Of a DNA stretch of 64,000 nucleotides, positions 27,322 through 37,009 are shown in pieces. Source of the stretch: Planctomycetota bacterium (lineage in GTDB: Bacteria; Planctomycetota; Phycisphaerae; Phycisphaerales; Phycisphaeraceae); NCBI GenBank assembly GCA_024279275.1, contig JAJRRS010000006.1, positions 1-64,000 on the forward strand, written 5' to 3'. The notes under the pieces are model-generated. The model did no database searches, was not told the origin of the DNA, and was given only the letters and a program-made list of their open reading frames with translations. Position 1 is the first letter of the stretch, and each line of letters begins with the position of its first letter. The position numbers and the translations under genes were made by a program.

Positions 27322-27323
27322 TT

Positions 27324-27820
27324 AATCTGAGGAAATCTAAAGCGTCGGAAGTCGATACAGACATTGAGCGCTGAAAGTGCGCACGATGTCGGCCATTCCA
27401 CCGGATAAAAATGCGGCCTGTCACATATTGGATTAGTCACTGCAGCGGCCCGGCTTACGCCAACTCGAAAGGCCATTCAGGCCGCCCATGTGCGCGCATA
27501 CGCGGCATTTCATCCATAGATAGAGACGCGACTTATTCCTGGAAATACATCCGGGGGCCGGGGAATCCGGGGGGCGTCTGCTGACAACCTCACGACGGCG
27601 ATCGACAGCTACCCTGAGTATCCAAAGATTAAAAGGACCAGGACTCGCGGGCTGTTGTGATCGGGGATACCCGATCACAAACTTGGTAGCGGATCGCCCC
27701 GGCCAGATAGCGGATCAACAGCACACGGGCTTGACCTGGTCCCAATGATCCCCTGGCTGCCGCTACCGCCGGAACCTTGTGAGGCTTTAGATTGATGATT
27801 GATGACTTGAAGAACAAAAA
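27324..27820. other. Non-coding scar region
   Basis: About 500 bp with only short, unconvincing open frames. It contains a G-rich patch near 27549-27575 and one strong hairpin (27655-27680). I see no intact gene. Confidence 0.5.
27655..27680. repeat. Perfect 11-bp hairpin
   Basis: TTGTGATCGGG, a GATA loop, then CCCGATCACAA. It is unrelated to the other repeats seen here. It could be an operator-like palindrome or a relic of an insertion. Confidence 0.5.
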
Positions 27821-27998
27821 TCTCACCGCAGAGAACACTGAGGTCGCAAAGCAAGACTAAAGAAGGTGGACAGGATGACAGGATGGTCAGGATCAAGCAC
27901 GTCGCCCCCGGCTCGTCATTCTTATCCTCCCCATCCTGTCATCCTGTCAAACTCTTCGCCTCTCTTCTCTGCGTTCTCTGTGTCCTCTGTGTTGAAAA
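27821..27998. repeat. Modular nested palindrome, copy 3
   Basis: The outer arms are CACCGCAGAGAACACTGAGG and the CTCTGTGTCCTCTGTG type. The inner arms are GGACAGGATGACAGGAT and ATCCTGTCATCCTGTC. It has the same architecture as the copy at 55207-55393 but diverged sequence. It lies downstream of infC. Confidence 0.7.
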
Positions 27999-28078
27999 TC
28001 CCCGCCAGATTCCCCTCTTATGTCCGAACGTAAATCGGGCACCGGGCTGCTTGGATCAGCTATGAATGGTAGATGTAA

Positions 28079-28777
<699 letters not shown>

Positions 28778-29171
28778 GGGAGCGGCCTTTCGGTGGGGTA
28801 ACAAAATCAAACGTGTGGCAACGGCATTTCGCCGGGCCGTGACGCGCCAGGGGCCGCGTTTGGGAACCACTCCCAATACACCGCATGACTGAATCCGGGC
28901 GCACTTTCCACGTCCCGGCCAATCAAAACCTTGGCCAATGCCCCTACAGGTTATCGCTACACGGCCCAATCAGCAAGGCCTGAACCCGTCAAATACTGGA
29001 TTTATGCACATTTTCACCCCCACCGAACCCCCGCCAAGACCCCTATGATAGCCGCCGCATTACATGCGGCAGGTCCGCCAGCCCGTAGCCTCGCAGCGAT
29101 CAAAGACCGTCATAAGTAGATTAACAACGCGATAAACAAGCCAGCGCGTCGTATCACGACCGGCAGACGGC

Positions 29172-30122
29172 TCAAAAATACCTCACCAGCATCAGCAACC
29201 AGTACGCAAAAGGTGCCACCACCACAGGCGAATCGACAATATCCAGCACCCCGCCAAATCCCGGAACAGCACTCCCCGAGTCCTTAATCCCCGCATCCCG
29301 CTTAAACAGGCTCGCCACCAGATCCCCGAACTGCCCGATCCCACCAAGCACCAGACCGGCTGGGAACACGAACCACAGCGGATAAATCACTTTCACAAAC
29401 TCTCGCCCGCTGCCCTCCCGCACCCAATACCCATTGATCCCATATTGATTCCCCAACGCCGCCAACCCCGTCGCCAGCACCGCCGCCACGACCATCCCCC
29501 CGGCCAATCCCTCCCAGGTCTTTTTGGGACTCAGCCAGGGGATCATCTTGTGCTTGCCGATCATCAGCCCCGTGAAATACGCACCAATATCACAGCTCTT
29601 GGTGACCGCGATCACCGCGATTAGTGTCCAGGCCGAGTGCCACGACCGGATCCCCATCAGATACCCCGGCAAGACGCCCAGATAAACAAACGTAAACATC
29701 CCCGCCGCCGCCGCATGGATCGCGCCATCGGTTCGGCCTTTGCGGCTATGAATCACCAGTGTCGCCAGGAACAGCCCCGCCATCGCCGTGCCGTAGATCG
29801 CCACCGCCGTCTGCGAGCCTATCCCAAGCGGGATCGCATAAAACAAGATCAACCCCAGCAACCCACTGAGCACGATCATCGGCGTATCAATCACCACACC
29901 CTTCGCCCGAAAAATCACACACAACTCCCGCGACCCCAGCACCACCAGCCCCGCGAAACACATCAGCATCAACAGCCCCGCCGGCAGATACGTCCGCCCC
30001 AGGAACAACCCCTGCAGCGGGTTGCCTGTCAGGTCCACCGTATCCAGCACGCCATCCAGGACGACCACGCCGATCAGCACCGCGATCATGATTGGGCCGA
30101 AGATAAGTCGGTACTTGAGCAT
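29172..30122 (-). CDS. cdsA: Phosphatidate cytidylyltransferase (CDP-diglyceride synthase)
   Basis: 316 aa with about eight membrane helices. It makes CDP-diacylglycerol from CTP and phosphatidate, the entry to phospholipid synthesis. The CdsA signature is complete near the C-terminus: SLFKRDAGIKDSGS followed by PGFGGVLDIVDS. KTWEGLAGG precedes it. It lacks a Shine-Dalgarno. On the minus strand TAGGAT (30129-30134) lies 6 nt before the ATG, so the mRNA may be leaderless. uppS, dxr and rseP, often nearby in other bacteria, are not present. Confidence 0.93.
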   Translation of the reverse strand: MLKYRLIFGPIMIAVLIGVVVLDGVLDTVDLTGNPLQGLFLGRTYLPAGLLMLMCFAGLVVLGSRELCVIFRAKGVVIDTPMIVLSGLLGLILFYAIPLGIGSQTAVAIYGTAMAGLFLATLVIHSRKGRTDGAIHAAAAGMFTFVYLGVLPGYLMGIRSWHSAWTLIAVIAVTKSCDIGAYFTGLMIGKHKMIPWLSPKKTWEGLAGGMVVAAVLATGLAALGNQYGINGYWVREGSGREFVKVIYPLWFVFPAGLVLGGIGQFGDLVASLFKRDAGIKDSGSAVPGFGGVLDIVDSPVVVAPFAYWLLMLVRYF

Positions 30123-30128
30123 CCGACC

Positions 30129-30134
30129 ATCCTA
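30129..30134 (-). promoter_or_regulatory. -10-like box of cdsA, probable leaderless
   Basis: TAGGAT on the minus strand ends 6 nt before the ATG at 30122. A TTGGCG lies upstream at a long 19-bp spacing. Confidence 0.35.
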
Positions 30135-30338
30135 CACCAACCCGCACCCGTCACGCCAAGCAGCGGGGGGGCTAATCATGTCGCATCCATTCGTATCCTT
30201 ACTCACAAGCAGCCCGCCGACAACGTCGGCCCGGTACAGGCGTATCCATCCCTTGGGGACTCTGGAATTAGTCCGGAGTGCTTCCGGGGACGGGGTCGTG
30301 GCTTGGCCCAAGCATCGGGATCAACTACCTTTATCATT

Positions 30339-32192
30339 GTGACTACATCGCCAGCCAAAACGTGCCTCAAGTGCTTGGGCCTGACCTGCCTACTCATGGT
30401 GATGGCGTTCTACGTTTCCATAGCCCATGCCCAGTCGCTCTCCGTCGCCGCCGATGGCTCCAGGCTCTGGCTGCTTTCCCCCGAGACCGACCGCCCCGGC
30501 GTCTTCACTGTGTACCACCATGCACTAAGCGATCCGCCTTCACAGATCACCCAGGTCATGACTCTGCGTGGCGTGGTCCGTCCTCACTGCGTCGCAGCGT
30601 CGGGGAATTCCCTCTGGATCATCTACCCCGACGGCAAGGTCCAGGCCATCCTTGCCGAGCATTCAGTGCTCCATGACAGTTGGGTCTACCAGCCCCGCGT
30701 CGAGCCTCGACTCCCCACCGGTGCCTCGGTGCGCGCCACCGCCCTGACACACTCAGGCCCCTGGGTTCTGGTACGCATCGAAGACCCCCAGACGCTCACG
30801 AAGATCGACACCCTCTCGCAGCCGAAAACCAAAGCCACCCGCGACGCCGCCGCACGCCGACGACGCAACATCGCCATCGGACTCCCACCTGACCACGGCA
30901 TCAACGACCTCGATCAACCCAAAACCACAGCCACCGACTCGTCCTCTAAACCCACACCGCCGGACAGCGCCGCACAAGTGGATCCGCCGACTTCCGACGC
31001 GCCCTCTAAATCCACCGCTCTACCCGTCGACCGCCTGCTGTATCTGGATCACGGAAAATGGCGTGTCCGCCCGCTACCCCAAGATTGGCCCCACGGCGCA
31101 GAAGCCTGGCTGGTGACAGAACGTGACCCAAACGATTCCCCCACACTCATCGCCCGCTTAAATACGAGCAACACAGAAAACACCGATACCATTACGGTCT
31201 ATCGCAGTAGCGTGCAACCGCCGGTTACCTGGTCACATCAAGACTATCCCGTAAACGCCCAGGCCAACGGCATCACCCTGATGGCCGTCGAAGGTCAACT
31301 CGTCTTGGCCCAACACCAACACGAACGAGGCCAACTCACCGCCGAACTTTCGGTCCTGCGCAGTGGCAAAATCTTGCCCGTTGGCGCAATGACCCTCGAT
31401 GACGTTTCTCCAACCAAGTGGTCCATCCTCGGCACAGGCAACGCCGCCGCCCTCATCGCGCAACACGAAAACATAACCCGCACCGACGCCGCGCCCACCG
31501 GCTTGCCGCCGCTTATCTGGACACAAGCCAACCTGCGTGGCCAGACCGTGTTGGAACCCACCGACCTTGTTCTCAAAACGCCCACATGGATGGACGACTT
31601 CGCCCAATACGCTTTACTCGCCTTCGTCGTCATCCTCATCACGGTCTTGATGCTGGCGTTCTGGCGGCGGGACTCGGCTTGGAATCGCCTGGACCTTCCA
31701 TCGGACGTCGTCGTCGCGGACCTGCCCCGGCGAGCCGCCGCCGCCGCCATCGACATGGCACCCGGACTTCTGGGCGCCATGGCCTACTTCGGCATGTCAT
31801 TCGATGACATCATCCAACACTGGCCCGGCAACGGGATCGCGCAGACCGCTGTGCAAATGCTTCCCGGTGCCGTTGTCATCGCCATCTTCGTCACCCACAC
31901 CACCCTCACCGAACTTATCCTCGCACGTTCACTGGGCAAAATAATCACCGGCCTACGCACCACCACACTCACCGGCACACGCCCACGCGCCTGGCAGCTT
32001 CTCGTCCGTGGCCTGCTTAAATCACTGGACCTGCTCCCCGGCGCTTGGCTGCTGCTCATGCTCCCGGTCATCGCCCCACACCGCCAACGCCTCGGCGACC
32101 TCGTCGGCCGCACCGTCGTCATCACCGATGCGCCGCCGGAACCAGAAGATAGTCAAGACGATTCAGATCAATCCCCGCCCCCGGAAGATTGA
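30339..32192 (+). CDS. RDD-family membrane protein with secreted N-terminal domain
   Basis: About 617 aa. The frame is open far upstream, but that part overlaps cdsA and is not credible. A GTG at 30339 gives a good signal peptide (TTSPAKTCLKCLGLTCLLMVM, cleavage near AHAQ). An ATG at 30396 is the alternative. Residues 30-400 form an extracytoplasmic domain with repeated WLL/WII/WVL strands that could be a beta-propeller. One membrane helix follows (about 425-445). The C-terminus is an RDD domain: LPRRAAAAAIDMAPG, two to three helices, RSLGKIITGLR and HRQRLGDLVGRTVVI. The tail is acidic. Function unknown; some RDD proteins act in transport. Confidence 0.72.
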   Translation: MTTSPAKTCLKCLGLTCLLMVMAFYVSIAHAQSLSVAADGSRLWLLSPETDRPGVFTVYHHALSDPPSQITQVMTLRGVVRPHCVAASGNSLWIIYPDGKVQAILAEHSVLHDSWVYQPRVEPRLPTGASVRATALTHSGPWVLVRIEDPQTLTKIDTLSQPKTKATRDAAARRRRNIAIGLPPDHGINDLDQPKTTATDSSSKPTPPDSAAQVDPPTSDAPSKSTALPVDRLLYLDHGKWRVRPLPQDWPHGAEAWLVTERDPNDSPTLIARLNTSNTENTDTITVYRSSVQPPVTWSHQDYPVNAQANGITLMAVEGQLVLAQHQHERGQLTAELSVLRSGKILPVGAMTLDDVSPTKWSILGTGNAAALIAQHENITRTDAAPTGLPPLIWTQANLRGQTVLEPTDLVLKTPTWMDDFAQYALLAFVVILITVLMLAFWRRDSAWNRLDLPSDVVVADLPRRAAAAAIDMAPGLLGAMAYFGMSFDDIIQHWPGNGIAQTAVQMLPGAVVIAIFVTHTTLTELILARSLGKIITGLRTTTLTGTRPRAWQLLVRGLLKSLDLLPGAWLLLMLPVIAPHRQRLGDLVGRTVVITDAPPEPEDSQDDSDQSPPPED

Positions 32193-32257
32193 TATGAGGC
32201 ATTCAATGACTTGGGTGACGTATGAATTGAGTGAACGTCGCCGTTCTTGATCGGCTT

Positions 32258-32341
32258 GAATCTGTGTCATCTGCGCAATCTGCGGATACTCCCCTCCCCC
32301 ATTTTCCTCCGTGTCTCTGTGCCTTTGTACGCTCCGTGTTT
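32258..32341. repeat. Half-copy of the modular palindrome, copy 4
   Basis: Only the right-hand modules are present: AATCTG/TCATCTGCGCAATCTGCGG, then CCGTGTCTCTGTGCC. The left arms seen in other copies are missing. It lies between two convergent genes. Confidence 0.55.
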
Positions 32342-32352
32342 AACCCATCTTC

Positions 32353-33519
32353 CTACTTTACCGCCGCCTCCAGCGCGATCAGTGCGTAGCAGGTCACAAG
32401 ATTAGCATCGTCCTCCATCCAGCGGTCTGCATCATTGGTCCACGACCCGTCCTTGCGTTGGCGTGACGTGAGCGCATCGATCAGGTCATTGGCCCAGTCA
32501 TGCTCGACGCCGTCGCCGGTGCGGATCGTGGTCTGCCCGTATGCATCCAGTGCCCGGGCAAACGTCATGTAGTAGTAATACAAACCCTGGAGTTTCATCG
32601 ACTTCGGCAGGCCGGGGTTTACTTCCAGCGTGTAGTTGTTTTTAATCCACTTCAACGCAGCCACCACACGCGGGTCGTCACGGTCGAGTTGAGCATAAAG
32701 GTAGCTCTTAAACCCGGCGTAGGTCATTGATCCGTATGTCCGCAACCCCGACACCGGGCGACCTGCCTTGGCTTCGTCAATCAAGTCCGGGTTGGCCTTG
32801 GACTCGGGCACACCGACCAGGTCTTTGTTGATGCTGGTCGAATAAATAAACCCGCCATCCTGCTCGATCACGTCTGCAAACCGGTTATTACTTTTTATGC
32901 CCTGGCACCGGCTGATGAACGCGACCGCCCGCAAAAACGCTGGGTCTTTGCAATCAAGCCCCGAGTCATAAAGACCCTGTAGCATGATCTGTGTGTTGGA
33001 CAGGTCGGGTCGGCCGTGCTGGCCGTAGCCTGCGCCGCCGAAGAACGGATGCGATTCATCGACCCGTTTTCCCTGCGCATCCGCCTGCCCGTCCCATTGA
33101 AGTCCACGCAGAAAATCCTGCGCGTTCTTAATCGTCTCTCGCATTCCCGGCCGATCGCGCACCAGATTCAATGCACTTAAGCAGATCGCCGTGTTGTAAT
33201 TTGCGAGTATGCCCGAATGGATCCCCCCGTCTTCGCGCACGTTTGCCAGGATATACGCAATCCCTTTTTCGACCTGTGGATCGTCCCGGGAAACAAGCCC
33301 CGAGTCGATCATCACCGTCACCGCCATCGCCGTCACCGCCGGCCCATGCTTGGGCGACCAACTCCCGTCCTGATTTTGCGTGGATCGCAGGTAGGCAACG
33401 CCGCGTGCGATCGAAGCCTGCGCCTGAGCGTTATGGTCAGCGTCGATCCCGTAGGCCCGACCCGTCAGGCTCATCATCAGGATAAAGATACTCAGACTTG
33501 CGAGGATTGTGTTACGCAT
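32353..33519 (-). CDS. Secreted prenyltransferase/squalene-oxidase-repeat protein
   Basis: 388 aa. A signal peptide (MRNTILASLSIFILMMSLTGRAYG) precedes an alpha/alpha toroid built from repeats such as GVAYLRSTQNQDGSWSP, GIAYILANVREDGGIHSG and LTSRQRKDGSWTNDAD. These QDGSW motifs are typical of the squalene/hopene cyclase and prenyltransferase fold. The DxDD cyclase acid motif is not obvious, and the protein is exported, so it is unlikely to be a true cyclase. Similar secreted proteins are common in planctomycetes with no known function. It is divergent from the hydrolase gene at 33598. TATAAT lies about 34 nt upstream of the ATG. Confidence 0.8.
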   Translation of the reverse strand: MRNTILASLSIFILMMSLTGRAYGIDADHNAQAQASIARGVAYLRSTQNQDGSWSPKHGPAVTAMAVTVMIDSGLVSRDDPQVEKGIAYILANVREDGGIHSGILANYNTAICLSALNLVRDRPGMRETIKNAQDFLRGLQWDGQADAQGKRVDESHPFFGGAGYGQHGRPDLSNTQIMLQGLYDSGLDCKDPAFLRAVAFISRCQGIKSNNRFADVIEQDGGFIYSTSINKDLVGVPESKANPDLIDEAKAGRPVSGLRTYGSMTYAGFKSYLYAQLDRDDPRVVAALKWIKNNYTLEVNPGLPKSMKLQGLYYYYMTFARALDAYGQTTIRTGDGVEHDWANDLIDALTSRQRKDGSWTNDADRWMEDDANLVTCYALIALEAAVK

Positions 33520-33597
33520 CGTGGTTTCCCGCTGTAGTTAAGGTGTCGGTATGATTATAGCCAACGAGGGCAGCTAAGTAATAATAGGAGTGTGACC

Positions 33598-34650
33598 ATG
33601 AGCGGCACGATTAACGACCACACAACGCCAAGCCCCCTCAAGGCGCTGATTATATTCATTGCCGCCATGACGGCCTGGTTCATCACCACGGAACCCCTAC
33701 AGGCAGGCGACCTAACTTACGAGTTCCAGACAATATCAGAAGACTGGGTCGATCCCGCCCGCGACGATCGCCCCGTGCCGATCAAAGCCTACCTCCCCAT
33801 CGACACCCCGGGGCCATGCCCGGTGATTATCTTCTCGCACGGGCTGGGCGGCTCGCGCGAGGGTTATTCTTACCTCGGCGAATACTGGGCGTCCCACGGC
33901 TACATCAGCGTTCACATCCAGCACCTCGGCAGCGACAGCGCGGTCTGGCGTGATAAGCCGTTGTTCAAGCGTAAGCGTGCGATGCGTAAAGCCATCACAA
34001 AGATCGAGAACAGCCTGAACCGTCCGGCCGACGTCTCCTTCACCCTCGACAGGCTCGAAAAACTTAACGCCGACCCCGCCTCTCCTTGGTATCAGCAACT
34101 CGACCTCGACCGGATCGGCATGGCGGGCCACTCCTACGGTGCGTTTACCTCGATGGCCATCGCGGGCCAGGTCTTTGTCGGGCGCGACGGACGGCCACGG
34201 GATTTAGCCGACGCACGCATTAAAGCCGCGGTTGTCATGAGCGCCCAGGCGCCGCGCGACCGGGACACCTTCGACGAAAGTTATGCCCAGATCACGATCC
34301 CCATCTTCCACATGACCGGCACGAAAGACACGTCCCCGGTCGGCCTGTCTAAATCGCCAGCCGACCGACGTATCCCCTACGACCACACCCCCGGACCGGC
34401 CGACGGCGGACATGACGCTTATCTGCTGACGTTCACCGATGGCGACCACATGATCTTCTCCGGGCGAAAACGCGGCTTCCTGAACCGGGCTGGCAAGCAA
34501 GATAAGATTTTCCAACGACACATCCGTGAATCAAGCCTCGCGTTCTGGAACGTGTATCTGAACGGTGATGAAGCCGCCCGCGACTGGCTGCGCGGTGGGG
34601 GGTTTGCAGATGAGTTGGGCGACACCGGCGTGTTAGAAATCAAACCCTGA
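33598..34650 (+). CDS. Secreted alpha/beta hydrolase, chlorophyllase/PAF-acetylhydrolase-like
   Basis: About 350 aa. AGGAG lies 7 nt before the ATG at 33598, so this start is preferred over the GTG two codons upstream. The N-terminus has a membrane/signal segment (LKALIIFIAAMTAWFI, cleavage near LQAGD). The hydrolase domain shows the oxyanion region FSHGLGGSREGYSY, the nucleophile elbow MAGHSYGAFT, an acid in TGTKDTSP and a histidine in DGDHMIF. It should be a periplasmic or extracellular esterase or lipase. Substrate unknown. It is divergently transcribed from the toroid protein. Confidence 0.83.
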   Translation: MSGTINDHTTPSPLKALIIFIAAMTAWFITTEPLQAGDLTYEFQTISEDWVDPARDDRPVPIKAYLPIDTPGPCPVIIFSHGLGGSREGYSYLGEYWASHGYISVHIQHLGSDSAVWRDKPLFKRKRAMRKAITKIENSLNRPADVSFTLDRLEKLNADPASPWYQQLDLDRIGMAGHSYGAFTSMAIAGQVFVGRDGRPRDLADARIKAAVVMSAQAPRDRDTFDESYAQITIPIFHMTGTKDTSPVGLSKSPADRRIPYDHTPGPADGGHDAYLLTFTDGDHMIFSGRKRGFLNRAGKQDKIFQRHIRESSLAFWNVYLNGDEAARDWLRGGGFADELGDTGVLEIKP

Positions 34651-35017
34651 CAGGCAAGCTCACCAACCGCTAATCGTTAACCATTAAAGCGTTCTCATAC
34701 GGATTCTAATAAATCCTCGTGCGTGCAACCACGGCGTACTTCCCGCGTTCGGGGGACTTGGCCCGTTGGGCCAATGCGCGGATCTACGATCCGCCGCTAA
34801 ACGGCAAGCCCGCGTGCTACGGGTGTCGTGGGTTTGTTCTAAGAACGCGGGCCTCGCAGATGCACGAGGGTTAATCAGAAGGCGTATCACTCCAGCCGTA
34901 GCGGTTTATTCGCTAGCCGTGGGCGTGATTCCACGGTTGATCCCCCAGCTTCCGCTGGGGGCTATAGGTGTGGCGCTACGGTTGGATTGAGAATGTTCTA
35001 ACCACCAATCACCAAAC
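34651..35017. other. Palindrome-rich intergenic region
   Basis: This 367-bp gap between convergent genes has no gene. A large imperfect palindrome (arms near 34711-34721 and 34861-34871, with CCCGCGTTC at 34742-34750 and GAACGCGGG near 34845-34854) encloses the 53-bp repeat copy B. Next come a CCCCCAGC/GCTGGGGG hairpin and a CCGTAGCG/CGCTACGG pair (about 34898-34981). Confidence 0.6.
34758..34810 (-). repeat. 53-bp dispersed palindromic repeat, copy B
   Basis: This is the reverse complement of the element at 14777-14829, differing at five positions. Two of the changes keep an inner palindrome paired (TTGGCCC/GGGCCAA here), which suggests that structure matters. Confidence 0.75.
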
Positions 35018-35623
35018 CTAAACCCCCCACGGGTCCATCGGCCCGACCTCATCGGATCCCCGCGACAGGTTGCGTAACTTCCTAAACGCCGTCACCGTCA
35101 GCCACAACCAGCCCCCGAATATCACCAACTGCAACAACGCCACGATGAGCACGCCGGTATTTCCCAGGCTCGCAACGCCCAGCAATAACCCCAGCCCCGC
35201 GATCAGCGCAAAGAACAGCACCAACCACTTCGCCACGGCGGTCTGCCCCGTGCCGCCCCGGCGTATGCCGAAACCTAGAAATACGAGTGCAACGCTGGGG
35301 ATCAGCAGCACCAGCAGGTACAGGATCGCCAGTCCTACGGACGCCGTCACGACATGTTGTTTTGTAACCTGCCCACGTAACTCCGCTGGCAGCGTTGTCA
35401 GGATCTGATCAATGATCAACTGCGGCTGGATCATCATCGCCACCGCGTTCAACAGGCAGCAGCAGGTCATCAGCAACCCCGCACCGGCACACAGCCAGGC
35501 ATACAAAGCCGCCTTCCGCGCAGCTTCCGTCGGCCCCCCCGGTCCCCCCGGTCTCCCTGGCGGGGAGGAGTAAGGCGATTGCCATTCGCCGGGCGGTTCT
35601 AATCTTGGGTCCAGTGTAGACAT
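35018..35623 (-). CDS. Hypothetical four-helix membrane protein
   Basis: 201 aa. A Pro/Gly-rich cytoplasmic N-terminus (about 35 residues, SPPGRPGGPGGP) is followed by four membrane helices at about 38-62, 92-120, 130-150 and 155-180. A short charged tail ends it. The layout resembles DUF4190-like or other small planctomycete membrane proteins, but no diagnostic motif is seen. Confidence 0.6.
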   Translation of the reverse strand: MSTLDPRLEPPGEWQSPYSSPPGRPGGPGGPTEAARKAALYAWLCAGAGLLMTCCCLLNAVAMMIQPQLIIDQILTTLPAELRGQVTKQHVVTASVGLAILYLLVLLIPSVALVFLGFGIRRGGTGQTAVAKWLVLFFALIAGLGLLLGVASLGNTGVLIVALLQLVIFGGWLWLTVTAFRKLRNLSRGSDEVGPMDPWGV

Positions 35624-35653
35624 GCGTTAAAGGATAGCTAAGATCGCCGACCG

Positions 35654-35705
35654 GCGGGGAAATGGGGGAAGGCGGGGGGGAGCCGGGGGGAGCCGGGGGA
35701 AGCCC
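35654..35705 (+). repeat. G-rich array
   Basis: At least five runs of four or more G separated by 2-4 nt (GGCGGGG, GGGGG, GGGGGGG, GGGGGG, GGGGG). It is a G-quadruplex candidate upstream of the minus-strand membrane protein gene and before the flippase-like gene. Confidence 0.6.
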
Positions 35706-35787
35706 GTCGTTGCTGGCGAATACTCATGCACTGGGCCGATGATGTAGAGACCGTCAGCCAGCAACCCAACGTCACGAATCAGCCCGC

Positions 35788-36996
35788 ATGAAGAAAACGA
35801 TTTCCATCATCCTCCGCCTGGTCCTCGCCGCACTGGGCATCGGGTACATCGTCTTCACGCTTTCCTGGCACGACCAGGTCATCCTCCCTGTGGGCTTCAC
35901 CCTCCCCGACGGCACCGTCACCCAATCCGAATCAACGTTCCCGGTCATCTCACAACAAGACGACGACCAACTCACGCTGCAAGCCGCCGATGATTCACAA
36001 CAGTTCACGATCACGATCCCTAAAGACTCGGTTGCGGTTGACCAGCCGCGATTAAAGCCAGGGATTGTCACGACTCTACGCGGTGCGAATGTAAAATTAC
36101 TTTTGCTTGGCATGGCGTTGATCCTGCCAGTGTTCCCGATCCAGGCGGCGCGGTGGTGGCTACTGATGCGGTGTCGGGGGATGCACGTGCCGTTCTCCCG
36201 TGCGATGCGTCTGACTATGGTGGGGCTTTTTTACAACTTCTGCATGCCCGGTATGACAGGCGGTGATGTCGTGAAGGCCTACTACGCAGCGAAGGGAAGT
36301 GGTATGCGTGGTGTGGCCGTGATGAGCGTGATCTTCGACCGGGCAACAGGACTGATGGGGCTAATCATGCTCGCGGGGATCGCCGGGTTGCTCATGCTTT
36401 GGCGGGGTGAACTTGATGCCGACACATTTGCCTTGGTTCGAGACGTGACTGTTTGGATATGGGCCGGCTTCGTCTGTGCTGCAGCGGGTGTGTTGTTATA
36501 TTTATCCAACCACGTCCGCCGAGTAATTAGACTCGACAAATTACTTAGTAGGCTCGGACCCGATCACTTCCTCGTTAAAATCGATGACGCAGCTTCGGCG
36601 TACCGGAGGCACCCCGGCACAATTATCGCCGCTTCATTGATAAGCATGCCTGTGCATTTATGTCAGGCCATGGCAACGACTTTGGCCGGATGGGCTCTTG
36701 GGATGGGTTTAGCCGCTGGGCTAATGCTGACCGTTCTGCCGGTTGTATTCCTGGCTGGCAGCGTGCCGCTGTCACCCCCTCAGGGTGTGGGTGTGATGGA
36801 CTACCTGGTAGTAAAGATGCTCTTGCCTTCCTCTTTAGCCGACGCCAACCAACTGGTCAGCATGTTGATTGTGATGCGGCTGTTCTTAATCGGCTACGCG
36901 TTGATCGGCGCGCTGACCATGCTCCGCGGCGACATCCACCTCTTCCCACAGACGGATGATGATTCAGCGTCAGAGCAGAAACCCGATTCCGCGTAG
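35788..36996 (+). CDS. Flippase-like / lysylphosphatidylglycerol synthase TM-domain protein
   Basis: 402 aa. After a first membrane helix (8-25) comes an unusual soluble insert of about 75 residues (30-105, beta-rich, acidic). Six to seven helices then carry the family motifs RWWLLMRCRGM, FSRAMRLTMVGLFYNFCMPGMTGGDVVKAYYA, and the C-terminal PLSPPQGVGVMDYLV. These match the UPF0104/LPG_synthase_TM family, which includes flippases and MprF membrane domains. The ligand is unknown. The insert between the first two helices is the odd feature. Confidence 0.78.
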   Translation: MKKTISIILRLVLAALGIGYIVFTLSWHDQVILPVGFTLPDGTVTQSESTFPVISQQDDDQLTLQAADDSQQFTITIPKDSVAVDQPRLKPGIVTTLRGANVKLLLLGMALILPVFPIQAARWWLLMRCRGMHVPFSRAMRLTMVGLFYNFCMPGMTGGDVVKAYYAAKGSGMRGVAVMSVIFDRATGLMGLIMLAGIAGLLMLWRGELDADTFALVRDVTVWIWAGFVCAAAGVLLYLSNHVRRVIRLDKLLSRLGPDHFLVKIDDAASAYRRHPGTIIAASLISMPVHLCQAMATTLAGWALGMGLAAGLMLTVLPVVFLAGSVPLSPPQGVGVMDYLVVKMLLPSSLADANQLVSMLIVMRLFLIGYALIGALTMLRGDIHLFPQTDDDSASEQKPDSA

Positions 36997-37009
36997 CGTC
37001 GTTTTACTG

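Larger units (their letters stand above)
26025..27323. mobile_element. 1.3-kb segment bounded by perfect 27-bp inverted repeats
   Basis: Positions 26025-26051 and 27297-27323 are exact inverted copies (outer ends AACGGTATCC... and ...GGATACCGTT). Each copy contains a small AACGGT/ACCGTT hairpin. Inside are a secreted-protein gene, a 65-codon gene fragment and the tail of an IS630 transposase. No clear target duplication flanks it. It could be a non-autonomous element or the scar of a rearrangement. Confidence 0.55.

Noticed and set aside
26025..27323. Intact IS630 element with TA target duplication
   Set aside because: The transposase lacks its DDE core and no TA flanks both ends.
27176..27838. 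Four short minus-strand frames in the scar region
   Set aside because: Composition is Arg/His/Pro-rich or mixed, frames overlap, and none has a start signal. Only the IS630 tail and the 65-codon fragment look like former protein.
29637..30338. Upstream part of the long plus-strand frame before the RDD protein
   Set aside because: It is antisense to cdsA, has Arg/His/Gln-rich composition typical of shadow frames, and the signal peptide begins only at 30339.
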